From contig CAYRGS010000091.1 in the NCBI GenBank assembly GCA_964423875.1, positions 1-14,714 on the forward strand: DNA of 14,714 bases. The letters are read 5' to 3'. The notes beneath the pieces were generated by a model that ran no database searches, had not been told where the DNA came from, and worked only from the letters and a program-made list of their open reading frames with translations. Made by a program: the position numbers and the translations under genes. Source of the DNA: CAYRGS01 sp964423875. GTDB taxonomy: Bacteria; UBA8248; JACPRG01; G963555815. Of the stretch, positions 7,070 to 14,292 are shown piece after piece. Within the stretch, counting starts at the first letter, position 1; every line of letters begins with the position of its first letter.

Positions 7070-7074
7070 TTATA
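7069..7074 (-). promoter_or_regulatory. Candidate -10 box for iscSU
   Basis: The minus strand reads TATAAT exactly at 7074-7069, overlapping the TAA stop of the upstream membrane-protein gene. No good -35 hexamer stands 16-18 nt upstream, so it would need an activator or be an extended/other-sigma promoter. Transcription from here would yield the structured iscS leader of about 200 nt. The overlap with the preceding stop codon means the match could partly be coincidence. Confidence 0.4.
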
Positions 7075-8089
7075 CGGTGCGCTTCCGTTGTGCCGCGTCG
7101 GCCCTTGCTGAGAACAGGTAGAAGAGGCCCCCGATCAGACGGATCAGGACGGTCAAACCGAATTCCGCCACCGAAACGGCCAACATGATCTCTCCCGGAG
7201 CCCCGAGGGGCCGAAAGAGAGAGACATAAGTCAGGTCCCTGACGCCGAGGCCGGTAAAGCTGATGGGCAATCCTGTGGCCATCAACGCGGGCGGAATCAG
7301 GGCCATGTAGTAGCCGAATGCCAGGTCGACGCCCAGCCCCCGGGCCAGAACGAAGACGGCCAGGACGTTGAGGAAATGGCCGGCCGCGGCGACCGCCAGG
7401 ATGATCGGAAGCCGCCCCGGCCGCCGTCCGAGGAGCCGGAGGCCCTCCTGAAGACGGGCAAGGGTTTGCCGGACCCTCCGGCCGCGGAGGCCTGGAAGGC
7501 GCGTCAGCGCCCCGGTGACGCGGGCGCTGCCGAGAAGGCCCAGCGCCGCCAGGGCCGCCAGGCAAAATATCCCGGCGTCAAGCAAGAGACCGCCCGTCTC
7601 GCGGCGCAGCAACATCCCTCCAAAAATGGCCCACGCCAGCAGGACGTTCGCGATCTGTCCGGCGAAGCCGATCATGCGATCTATGGCGACGGCGGCGACG
7701 GCCGCCTCCGTCCGCTCGTCCACCCGAGAAACTGCCCAGACTCTCCAACCGTCGGCGCCCAGCGTCCCCGGCAGCAGCAGGCTGAAGAACGCCGCCGTCC
7801 ATTGAACCCGGATGATATCCCGGAGCGAGAGTGGGTTTCCCTGCGTCTTGATCAGCAGCCAGAATCTGCCCGCGCGCAGGAAGACGAGAGCGAGGATGAG
7901 GAGGAGGAAACCCAGAAGAAGCGGGAAAAACCGGATCCGGGAGAGGGTGGCCCGAAAATTCCCGAGATCGATCCAACCGAGGACGATGAGAAAGACAACC
8001 AGGCTGAGCCCCCACCGCCGCCACGAAGCCCCCTTTCGCTCTTCCGGGTTGTTCGCCGCGGGATTCCCGGCCGTGTTGTCCCGGACCAA
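7070..8089 (-). CDS. YbhN/AglD-like (LPG-synthase TM domain) integral membrane protein
   Basis: A 339-aa protein, start TTG 8089 with AAGGA 8 nt upstream. There is a polar N-terminus of about 25 residues, then roughly eight hydrophobic segments (about 27-44, 54-74, 95-110, 133-157, 168-187, 227-250, 258-275, 300-328). Family marks are VAIDRMIGF (134-142) and LPISFTGLGVRDLTYVSLF near 274-292, the conserved 'P.S..G.GVRD' of the UPF0104 family, which includes AglD and the membrane part of MprF. Members act as flippase-like or lipid-modifying proteins at the cytoplasmic membrane; the substrate is not predictable here. It lacks the soluble lysyl-transferase half of MprF. It lies 74 nt after lipM and its stop overlaps the possible iscS promoter, so it probably belongs to the gcvH-gcvP-lipM transcript, with no obvious functional tie to lipoylation. 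Confidence 0.82.
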   Translation of the reverse strand: MVRDNTAGNPAANNPEERKGASWRRWGLSLVVFLIVLGWIDLGNFRATLSRIRFFPLLLGFLLLILALVFLRAGRFWLLIKTQGNPLSLRDIIRVQWTAAFFSLLLPGTLGADGWRVWAVSRVDERTEAAVAAVAIDRMIGFAGQIANVLLAWAIFGGMLLRRETGGLLLDAGIFCLAALAALGLLGSARVTGALTRLPGLRGRRVRQTLARLQEGLRLLGRRPGRLPIILAVAAAGHFLNVLAVFVLARGLGVDLAFGYYMALIPPALMATGLPISFTGLGVRDLTYVSLFRPLGAPGEIMLAVSVAEFGLTVLIRLIGGLFYLFSARADAAQRKRTV

Positions 8090-8163
8090 GGGCGATATCC
8101 TTTCTCACCGGATTATTTCAGCGCCGCCGCCGGGCGGCAAAAGACGCGGCCGATCACCGGCCG

Positions 8164-9075
8164 TCAGCCGACCGACCGAACCGGAACAGGTCGCATCCGC
8201 TTTTCCCGCGCGAGGGTTTTTGCCGCCCCCTCTTCCTCGGGTGTGAGCCCGCCGCGTTCCAGCCCGCCGAACGCCTCATCGAAGCCCGCCTCGAACGCCG
8301 CGCAGGCCGCTTCGTAATCCACGGGGCGTCCGCCTAGGGCCTCTGTCACCGAGACCGTTTTTTTTCGGAGGTTCGCCGCGAGGCGCGCCCGCGCCCCCTC
8401 GCTCGAGGTCCGGAACAGCGAGCACAGCTTGTCGATCTCCAGATCGAGCGGCGCCGAGCCGTGCTGAAGGACACCTCCCCCCCCGCGCCGCTGGGCGCTT
8501 CCGACGATCTTTCTCCCCTGGACCATGACCTCATAAGCGGAGGTGGAGGAGAAACAAGCGCCCGACCGATCCTTCGGGTCCGGCCGGAACGCGGCCGGGG
8601 CCAGCGTGGCGGCGAGACCCAGATTCCGCAACCCGGCGACCAATCCCCGGCTGATGAAGGCGTAATCTCTCAGGATGGGCGCGCTCACCGGCTCCTGTTC
8701 GGCATCCGGAGTCCCCGGGAGGGGAGCGGCGAGGCCGGTGGCGATTTTGGCGCCCTCCCCGGTCTCGCCCATCGGCCGGTCCCACAAGTATTCCGGGAAG
8801 ACGACGCTGTACGTGACCTCCCGGTCGTGAAGGACGGCGCGGCCTCCCGTCGGTCGGCGGACCACCGGAATCCCGAGCCGCTCCAGGGCGTGCGGGTCGA
8901 TGTCCCGCTCGATGGACTGGCCGTATCCCACGGAGAGGGTGGCGGGCTCCCAGGCGTACAGCCGAACGGTGGGCGGACTCCGGCCCTCCTGGACGCGACG
9001 CCACAAGACTTCGTCCACAGCCATGTTCCACGCCCCATCCCGCGCGCCGGTGTTCATGAACCGCCATTTCAGCAT
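8164..9075 (-). CDS. lipM: Octanoyltransferase of the LipM type (lipoate-protein ligase A superfamily)
   Basis: A 303-aa protein, start ATG 9075 with AAGG 6 nt upstream. The biotin/lipoate ligase fold is shown by VRLYAWEPATLSVGYGQ (37-53), RRPTGGRAVLHDREVTYSV (73-91, substrate-binding loop), GRKIVGSAQRR with Lys189, and a VLQHGSAPLDL segment (202-212). A cysteine in SGACFSSTSAYEV (Cys174) lies at the place of the catalytic Cys150 of Bacillus LipM, which carries the octanoyl group from octanoyl-ACP to GcvH; classic LplA ligases do not use such a cysteine. Similarity to LipM runs from remembered N- to C-terminal segments. Its neighbours gcvP and gcvH fit this: GcvH is the natural first acceptor. 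I favour LipM over LplA, but an ATP-dependent ligase role is not excluded. A run of eight A in the coding strand (near 8358) is a possible slip site. Confidence 0.72.
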   Translation of the reverse strand: MLKWRFMNTGARDGAWNMAVDEVLWRRVQEGRSPPTVRLYAWEPATLSVGYGQSIERDIDPHALERLGIPVVRRPTGGRAVLHDREVTYSVVFPEYLWDRPMGETGEGAKIATGLAAPLPGTPDAEQEPVSAPILRDYAFISRGLVAGLRNLGLAATLAPAAFRPDPKDRSGACFSSTSAYEVMVQGRKIVGSAQRRGGGGVLQHGSAPLDLEIDKLCSLFRTSSEGARARLAANLRKKTVSVTEALGGRPVDYEAACAAFEAGFDEAFGGLERGGLTPEEEGAAKTLAREKRMRPVPVRSVG

Positions 9076-9103
9076 GGAAGACCTTCAGTGATGACCCAAA
9101 AAT

Positions 9104-9175
9104 CTTAGGGGACCATTTTCAAAGCTTGTCCGGCGCGAAGGCGGGGGATGTCCCTCCGGAAATCTTCCCCCTAAG
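9104..9175. repeat. Inverted repeat flanking the gcvP-lipM spacer, with an internal GGGGAC..GTCC motif
   Basis: CTTAGGGG (9104-9111) and CCCCTAAG (9168-9175) are perfect 8-bp complements across 56 nt, the outer arm covering the gcvP stop codon. Nested inside, GGGGACCATTTTCAAAGC followed by TTGTCC (9108-9131) echoes the loop and arms of the repeat at 176-207. AATCTT also precedes the G arm and the C arm in direct orientation. It may be a small REP-like or non-autonomous mobile repeat between two genes; it could also act as an mRNA stem between gcvP and lipM. Confidence 0.45.
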
Positions 9176-12100
9176 CGGTGGTTGTCTCGAACTCCTCATG
9201 CGCCTCGATGATCCGAATCCGGATCTCCTCCGTGGACAGACCGTCCAGCTCCGCGATGGACACCCGGTTCTCCAGGGTGGCGGGCAGCCCTTCAAGCGGC
9301 TCGCTCAGGCGGAGATTCTTGTTCGCCGCCAGGTCATCGATCCGGTCCACCGGCGTGAAGTGGGGGACCGTCTGAAGGACCTCGGGGCTCTCAAGAATGA
9401 TCCGGCGGATCGCCGTCACGATCTCGACGAACCGGTCGAGCTCCGCCTTCGAATAGCTTTCCGTCGGCTCGATCATCAGACCGTACACCTCGGGGAAGGC
9501 GATGGTGGGCGCATGCAGGCCGAAGTCGAGAAAGAGCTTCCCGACCCGCGAGATGATATCGGCCCTCTTCGTCCCGGACGCCTCGACCTTCGCGAAGCTC
9601 TCCTCGCTCAGGGTGAGGATGAACTCGTGCATCCGGGGGACGTTCTCCGCGCCGAAAGGCAGCGTCGGAAAGGATTCGGTCAGCTTTTTGTACAGATACC
9701 GGGCGGAGAGGACGGCCACGGCGGACATACGCCTCACTCCGGCCCGGCCCAGGGCGCGAAGATACGTATAGCAGCGGACCTTGTGGGCGAAGTTCCCGAA
9801 GTGGCGGTGGACCGAGCCGATGGATTTCGGGGGTTTTTCGAATCGGAACCTCCCGTTCTCTCGGACCACCTGAACGCCCGGCAGGAAATCCGCCAGCTTT
9901 TCGCTCACGGCGACGAAGGCGTCGCCCGGCCCGCCGCCCCCGTGCGGGATTGTCCAGGTCTTGTGCGTGTTGTTGTGGACAGCGTCCACGCCGAGCTTTT
10001 CAAGGTCCACCCATCCCGCGATGGCGTTCATGTTGGCGCCGTCCATGTAGACCAGGCCGCCCGCGCCGTGAACGGTGTCCGCTATCCGCCGGAAGTTCGT
10101 TTCGAAAATCCCGGACGTGTTGGGGTTTGTCACCATCATCCCGCAAATTCGCTCGCCGAATTGATCGATCAGCGATTTCAGGTGGTCCATGTCCATCCGG
10201 CCGGAGGCATCCGCCTCGATCAAAACCACCCCGTGCGCAGCGCCGTCCACGACCCTCGTCCGGAAGCCCGCCACCGTCGCTGTGGCCGGATTGGTCCCAT
10301 GGGCCGTCCTCGGGATCAGGATAATGTCCCGGTTCGCGTCGCCCCGGTCGCAGTGATAAGCCTGGAACAGCTTGATTCCGACGAGCTCGCCCTGGGCGCC
10401 CGCCACGGGCTGGGTGGTCACGGCCGGCAGGCCGGTGACGGCCTTGAAGTATTCCTGCGTCCAGTAAAGGATCTCGAGTGCGCCCTGGGCGTCCTCGGGG
10501 GGGGCCTCCGGGTGTAGGTTCGCGAACCCCGGCAGGGCGGCCGCGTAGTCGTTGATGTAGGGGTTGTATTTCATCGTGCACGAGCCCAGGGCATAGATGT
10601 TCTCGTCCGGGCTCACGTTCTCTTCGCCGAGGCTGTCGTAATAGGTCCTGAGCTCATCCACGCCGACGCGCGGCAGCGCGAGGGTCGATTTCCGCAGGTG
10701 CTGATCCGACAGCGCTTTCGGCGGCGTGGCCGGCTTTTCCGCCTCTCCGAACCTTGACCGGAAGAACTGCGCGAGTTTTCGGCAATCCGCCTCGGTATGC
10801 AGATCGGAGAAGGAGATCAGAATGAGCCGGCCCTGGGCGCCTTCAACGCGGGAAGAGACGTCCACGCCTACATGGATGTCCGCTTCCCGCGCGTCGGCGA
10901 TCAGCTCCGCCGCGGGGCAGGGCAGGCGCAGGACAAGCTCGTTGAAGAACCCGGATTCCGGAAAGGCCGGTTCGACCTCGTCACACGCGGTAAGGGCTTT
11001 GAAAGCGCCCTCGGCGTTTCTCCGGGCCGTTCCGCAGGCCTCGGCGAGGCCTTCCGCTCCCCGCTCGAGCAGGGCCGCACCGGCGAGGGTGGCGACGTAC
11101 GCCTGGTTGGAGCAGATGTTGGAAGTCGCCTTGTCCCTTCGGATGTGCTGTTCCCGCGTGGAGAGAACAAGCAGGTGGGCGTCCCGGCCGCGGAGGTCCT
11201 TTCCCTTCCCGACGAACCGGCCCGCGGTTTGGCGGATGTCATTTTTGTTCTCCGGCGTCAGTCGGATGCCGAAGATCCCCAGCCCGGGGCCTCCGTAGTT
11301 CGGACCCAAGGCCAGGTGCTGACCTTCGGCGACGAACATATCCGCGCCTTTTCGGCCGAACTCGACCGGCGGCTTCAGCCCTCCCGGACCCATCAGGATC
11401 GGGTCCACGACGGCGATACTTTTCACCCCCAGGGATGCGGCCAGGTCGGTCATCCCGTCCACGTCTTCGAGGACGCCCAGGCAGTTCACCTGAGGAAAGA
11501 CGATGCAGGCCGTTTCGCCTCCGGCCTCTTCCGCGAGCGTTCTCAATGCGGAAACCGAGACCCTCCCCGTCTTCGGGTCCGGCGGCTGGAAGCGGATCTC
11601 CAGATCGGTGTCCCGGGCCAGGGTCTCGAGGACCTCGATGTCGCCCGGATAGAGCGACCCCGTGGCGACAGCGACGGTCGAATCCTTCACCAGGCGCTGC
11701 GCGCATTTCAGGGCCTCGAACATCGCCGTCGCGCGGTCATAGAGCGAAGCGTTCACCGCCTCGAAGCCCGTGACGGCGGCAATGCAGCATTGGTAAATCC
11801 AGTGGGTGATCAGCGTGCCCTGGCTGCGCTCGGGCTGGTAGGGTGTGTAGGAGGTGGTTAGCTTCCGGATGCCCAGGACATGGGGGACGATTTCGGCGAC
11901 TTTGAACTGCGGCAGACCGTCGCCCAGGAAGGAAAGCCCCAAGTTGTTTTTCCGGGAGAGGTCGTACAAATGTCTTTGAAGGGCCTCGTACCCGAGCTCC
12001 TCTGGGAGGTCCAGCTCTCCGTCCAGGCGGCAGTCCGCGGGCACGTGGTCATAGAGCGCTTCGAGATGCTCGACCCCGATGGCCTCCAGCATCGCCTGGA

Positions 12101-12200
12101 TGTCTCCGTCCCCGGCGGATATGTAATGGCGCTTCAACTCGCGTGGGAGCCCGGCCGGGTCATAGCCCAGGGGCGGCATCTCGGTCGTCGGATTCGACAT
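9171..12200 (-). CDS. gcvP: Glycine decarboxylase (P protein), fused GcvPA-GcvPB of the two-subunit type
   Basis: A 1009-aa PLP enzyme that decarboxylates glycine and passes the aminomethyl group to lipoyl-GcvH. Start ATG 12200, with GGAG 9 nt upstream. Residues 1-485 match GcvPA: FLGDGLPQFK, TSYTPYQPERSQGTL (116-130), NASLYDRATAMFEA and a 'EGQHLALGPNYGGPGLG' loop (292-308). Residues about 500-1009 match GcvPB: LRKSTLALP, YALGSCTMKYNPYIN (536-550), AHGTNPATATVAGF, TNPNTSGIFE, and the PLP lysine Lys747 in NNTHKTWTIPHGGGGPG. The start of the second half and its C-terminal HFTPVDRIDDLAA extension resemble the separate GcvPB subunit rather than the E. coli-type P protein, so this looks like an end-to-end join of two subunit genes through a linker at about 486-500. 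gcvH precedes it by 189 nt. gcvT and lpd are not in the window. Confidence 0.95.
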   Translation of the reverse strand: MSNPTTEMPPLGYDPAGLPRELKRHYISAGDGDIQAMLEAIGVEHLEALYDHVPADCRLDGELDLPEELGYEALQRHLYDLSRKNNLGLSFLGDGLPQFKVAEIVPHVLGIRKLTTSYTPYQPERSQGTLITHWIYQCCIAAVTGFEAVNASLYDRATAMFEALKCAQRLVKDSTVAVATGSLYPGDIEVLETLARDTDLEIRFQPPDPKTGRVSVSALRTLAEEAGGETACIVFPQVNCLGVLEDVDGMTDLAASLGVKSIAVVDPILMGPGGLKPPVEFGRKGADMFVAEGQHLALGPNYGGPGLGIFGIRLTPENKNDIRQTAGRFVGKGKDLRGRDAHLLVLSTREQHIRRDKATSNICSNQAYVATLAGAALLERGAEGLAEACGTARRNAEGAFKALTACDEVEPAFPESGFFNELVLRLPCPAAELIADAREADIHVGVDVSSRVEGAQGRLILISFSDLHTEADCRKLAQFFRSRFGEAEKPATPPKALSDQHLRKSTLALPRVGVDELRTYYDSLGEENVSPDENIYALGSCTMKYNPYINDYAAALPGFANLHPEAPPEDAQGALEILYWTQEYFKAVTGLPAVTTQPVAGAQGELVGIKLFQAYHCDRGDANRDIILIPRTAHGTNPATATVAGFRTRVVDGAAHGVVLIEADASGRMDMDHLKSLIDQFGERICGMMVTNPNTSGIFETNFRRIADTVHGAGGLVYMDGANMNAIAGWVDLEKLGVDAVHNNTHKTWTIPHGGGGPGDAFVAVSEKLADFLPGVQVVRENGRFRFEKPPKSIGSVHRHFGNFAHKVRCYTYLRALGRAGVRRMSAVAVLSARYLYKKLTESFPTLPFGAENVPRMHEFILTLSEESFAKVEASGTKRADIISRVGKLFLDFGLHAPTIAFPEVYGLMIEPTESYSKAELDRFVEIVTAIRRIILESPEVLQTVPHFTPVDRIDDLAANKNLRLSEPLEGLPATLENRVSIAELDGLSTEEIRIRIIEAHEEFETTTA

Positions 12201-12237
12201 CTATCCCGTCTCCGGTGTTGTTCAACGACGGCTAGGC

Positions 12238-12254
12238 GTGGGAGGGGGGGGAGG
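12238..12254 (+). repeat. Intergenic G-tract, copy 2 of an identical 17-mer
   Basis: The same 17 bases as at 5078-5094, here in the 189-nt gap between gcvH and gcvP and close to the gcvP start. On the gcv transcript it is a C-rich stretch. A CCGCC/GGCGG hairpin lies just beyond it (about 12264-12287). No other element was seen in this gap. Confidence 0.4.
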
Positions 12255-12389
12255 AGGAGCATTCCGCCGCCGGCTTTCGGCGGGCGGTCCGATGAACCTC
12301 CAGCAAAGGCCCGGCAATCGACGGGTCTTCCGCCGCCGCGTCTTTTCAGTCCGGGTCAGGCGGCCTCGATTCAGGAAATGTGTGCGCCC

Positions 12390-12779
12390 CTACTGGCTCT
12401 CCTCATTGACATAGGTCTGGTAATCATCCGCGGATAGAAGCTCATCCAACGTCGACTTGTCGGACATTTCGACCACGATCATCCAGCCCTTGACGTAAGG
12501 GTCCGTATTGATGATTTCGGGCGTCTCTTCGAGGCTGTTGTTGATCTCTTTGATGGTCCCCGAGACCGGAACGAAGAGGTCCGAGACCGCTTTCACGGAT
12601 TCCACAACACCGAAGGTGCTGCTGGCTTCCACCTGCGCCCCGGCTTCGGGAAGCTCCACGAACACAACATCGCCCAGTTGGCTCTGGGCGTAATCGGTGA
12701 TCCCGATGCGCGCGTTGTCGCCCTCGATCGACACCCATTCGTGCTCCTTGGTGTATTGCAACTTTCCCGGATATTCCAT
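12390..12779 (-). CDS. gcvH: Glycine cleavage system H protein (lipoyl carrier)
   Basis: A 129-aa protein, start ATG 12779 with a strong AAGGGGAG Shine-Dalgarno sequence. It carries the swinging lipoyl arm that takes the aminomethyl group from P protein to T protein. The barrel-sandwich fold is plain: YTKEHEWVSIEGDNARIGITDYAQSQL, LGDVVFVELPEAG, then FGVVESVKAVSDL with lipoylated Lys63, and the C-terminal NTDPYVKGWMIVVEM. Length is standard. It heads the gcvH-gcvP-lipM run, and LipM downstream is the likely enzyme that charges Lys63 with octanoate. A promoter about 170 nt upstream gives a long leader; no glycine riboswitch is visible. GcvH can also serve as the hub from which lipoyl groups are passed to other complexes. 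Confidence 0.97.
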   Translation of the reverse strand: MEYPGKLQYTKEHEWVSIEGDNARIGITDYAQSQLGDVVFVELPEAGAQVEASSTFGVVESVKAVSDLFVPVSGTIKEINNSLEETPEIINTDPYVKGWMIVVEMSDKSTLDELLSADDYQTYVNEESQ

Positions 12780-12790
12780 CTACTCTCCCC

Positions 12791-12862
12791 TTTCAGCCAG
12801 TGGGCCGTTTCAGCCGGCTCCTCCCGAATTCAGGCCGGAATTCTGAGCGCTGTCCCGGGACA
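12791..12862. repeat. Palindromes and a direct repeat in the gcvH leader
   Basis: TGTCCCGGGACA (12851-12862) is a perfect 12-bp palindrome. Two GAATTC sites (12826-12831 and 12838-12843) flank AGGCCG. GGCTGAAA (minus sense) occurs twice at 12815-12808 and 12798-12791. All lie between the proposed gcv promoter and the gcvH ribosome binding site, so they could bind a dimeric repressor or fold in the leader RNA. No known operator is recognised. Confidence 0.35.
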
Positions 12863-12945
12863 CAAAAGCCATCCAAGAAAAATATCGGAAACGCCCAACA
12901 GCGGAGATCCCAAGATTCAGGTTTCACAAAATAAATTTCCGCCAC

Positions 12946-12975
12946 AAGCTAATCCGTGTTTTGCGGTTTCGTCAA
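12946..12975 (-). promoter_or_regulatory. Candidate sigma-70-type promoter for the gcvH-gcvP-lipM run
   Basis: On the minus strand TTGACG (12975-12970) is followed after 18 nt by TAGCTT (12951-12946). The -35 is strong, the -10 keeps only the first two bases and the last. The surrounding DNA is AT-richer than average. It would give a leader of roughly 160 nt before gcvH. The gap 12780-13054 holds nothing else I can name beyond the palindromes near 12791-12862 and a G/C tract at 13036-13050. Confidence 0.45.
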
Positions 12976-13054
12976 GGGGTGGTAGGGGTTCAAGACATAT
13001 GAGACATCGGGGCCGTTGTATCCAATGTCCCCAAGCCTCCCCCCTCCCCTCGCG

Positions 13055-14245
13055 TCAGCCGTCCCATTGCGGCAGGGTCTCTTTCAGGATGGGCTCGGCC
13101 GATAGCCTGAGCAGCTCGCCGGACCCGCCGGCCATCAGGGCCAGGGCGCGCGCGTCGCGAAAGATCCGCTCGGCAGGATATTCGTTGGAGAATCCGTATC
13201 CTCCGTGAACCTGTACGGCTTGCGTGCCCGCCTTCAGCGCGGCCTCGGCCGCGAACGAACGGGCGCGCGCAATGGGCGCGGTCGAGCCCTCGAGCCGCAG
13301 GCCCCGTCCCTGCGCATCCGCGGCCGCGCGGTAGACCAGAAGCCGGGCGGCCTCGACGTCGAAGACCATCCCGGCGATCATCTCCTGGACGAGCTGGAAG
13401 CCGCCGATGGGGCGGCCGAACTGCTTCCGCTCCTTTGCGTACTCGCCGGCGACCTCGAGACCGGCCTGGATCAGACCGACGCTCGCGGCGGCCAGGAAGA
13501 GGTCCGACAGGAGGCGGAGGCCTCTCCGGACGCCATTCCCCGAATCCGGGCCACCGGGATCCAATTTATCCGCTCCGTCCACAGCGCATTCGGCGAACGA
13601 CCATCGGGCGAAACCCAAGGGCCTGAGACCGAGCTTTCCGGTGATTGGCTCCGACTCCACGCCCGCCGCCGCGGGATTCACGAGGAAGGCTTCCACCCCG
13701 TCCCCTGTCGAGGCGAACACGGTCCCGACGGCGGCGTCCCGGCCATTCACCACCCAATCGGCCCCGCCCGTTAGCCGCCACTTCTCCCCTTCGGGGGCGG
13801 CTCGGATCATGGAGCCCGGCGAACCGTCGTCTCCCGCGCCGTCCGGCCGATCCTCAAGGCTCACCGCGCCGATCTTCACGGTCCCGAGGGTCTCGCCGGA
13901 GGCAATTCCGGGCAACCAGCGCCGTTTTTGTCCTTCGTCGCCGCACGCATCCAGCAGGGCGGGCAGGAGGAAGCCGTCATAGACGGCGGCCGCCGCGAGC
14001 GACGCGGAGACGCGCCCCAACGCCTCGGCCACCACCACCTGGGTCAGAAGCGGAACCCCGCTCCCGCCGAAAGACTCGGGAACGGCTAGGCCGAAAAGCC
14101 CCAGGTCCGCCATCCGCCGGAGGAGGCTCTCCGGGATGCGCTCGGATTCGTCCATCTCCATCAAGACGGGATCGACCGAGTCCTTGCCGAACTGGCCGAC
14201 CATATCGCGAAGGAGCATCTGGTCTTCCGTGTAATCGAAATCCAT
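13055..14245 (-). CDS. Acyl-CoA dehydrogenase family protein lacking the usual catalytic glutamate
   Basis: A 396-aa FAD protein, start ATG 14245 with GAGG 5 nt upstream. The acyl-CoA dehydrogenase layout is present: N-terminal helical domain (DYTEDQMLLRDMV, GLFGLAVPESFGG at 49-61), beta domain (about 120-225), and C-terminal helices with YAKERKQFGRPIGGFQLVQ (269-287) and QVHGGYGFSNEYPAERIFRDAR (345-366). Where family members read YEGT with the base glutamate, this one has MAGGS (371-375), Ala372 at the Glu position. The alternative glutamate of isovaleryl- and long-chain enzymes is also missing: that helix reads RLLSDLFLAA. The beta-domain 'TEPxAGSD' motif is degraded to SLEDRPDGAGDD. It may be a non-catalytic subunit, use another base, or bind CoA esters without oxidising them. 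It stands alone under its own promoter; substrate unknown. Confidence 0.88.
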   Translation of the reverse strand: MDFDYTEDQMLLRDMVGQFGKDSVDPVLMEMDESERIPESLLRRMADLGLFGLAVPESFGGSGVPLLTQVVVAEALGRVSASLAAAAVYDGFLLPALLDACGDEGQKRRWLPGIASGETLGTVKIGAVSLEDRPDGAGDDGSPGSMIRAAPEGEKWRLTGGADWVVNGRDAAVGTVFASTGDGVEAFLVNPAAAGVESEPITGKLGLRPLGFARWSFAECAVDGADKLDPGGPDSGNGVRRGLRLLSDLFLAAASVGLIQAGLEVAGEYAKERKQFGRPIGGFQLVQEMIAGMVFDVEAARLLVYRAAADAQGRGLRLEGSTAPIARARSFAAEAALKAGTQAVQVHGGYGFSNEYPAERIFRDARALALMAGGSGELLRLSAEPILKETLPQWDG

Positions 14246-14292
14246 CCAAGCCTCATGGCAATTCGGGGTTTCAGCCGGAAGGGATTGCCCTC

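Noticed and set aside
6858..7565. N-terminal extension of iscS up to 7565
   Set aside because: Overlaps the YbhN-like gene, is arginine/proline-rich, and the family start with a good ribosome binding site is at 6857.
9126..10517. 463-codon open frame on the plus strand
   Set aside because: Antisense to gcvP, which is certain from its motifs.
12780..13054. Glycine riboswitch upstream of gcvH
   Set aside because: Expected from the gene context, but I could not find the conserved aptamer segments on the minus strand.
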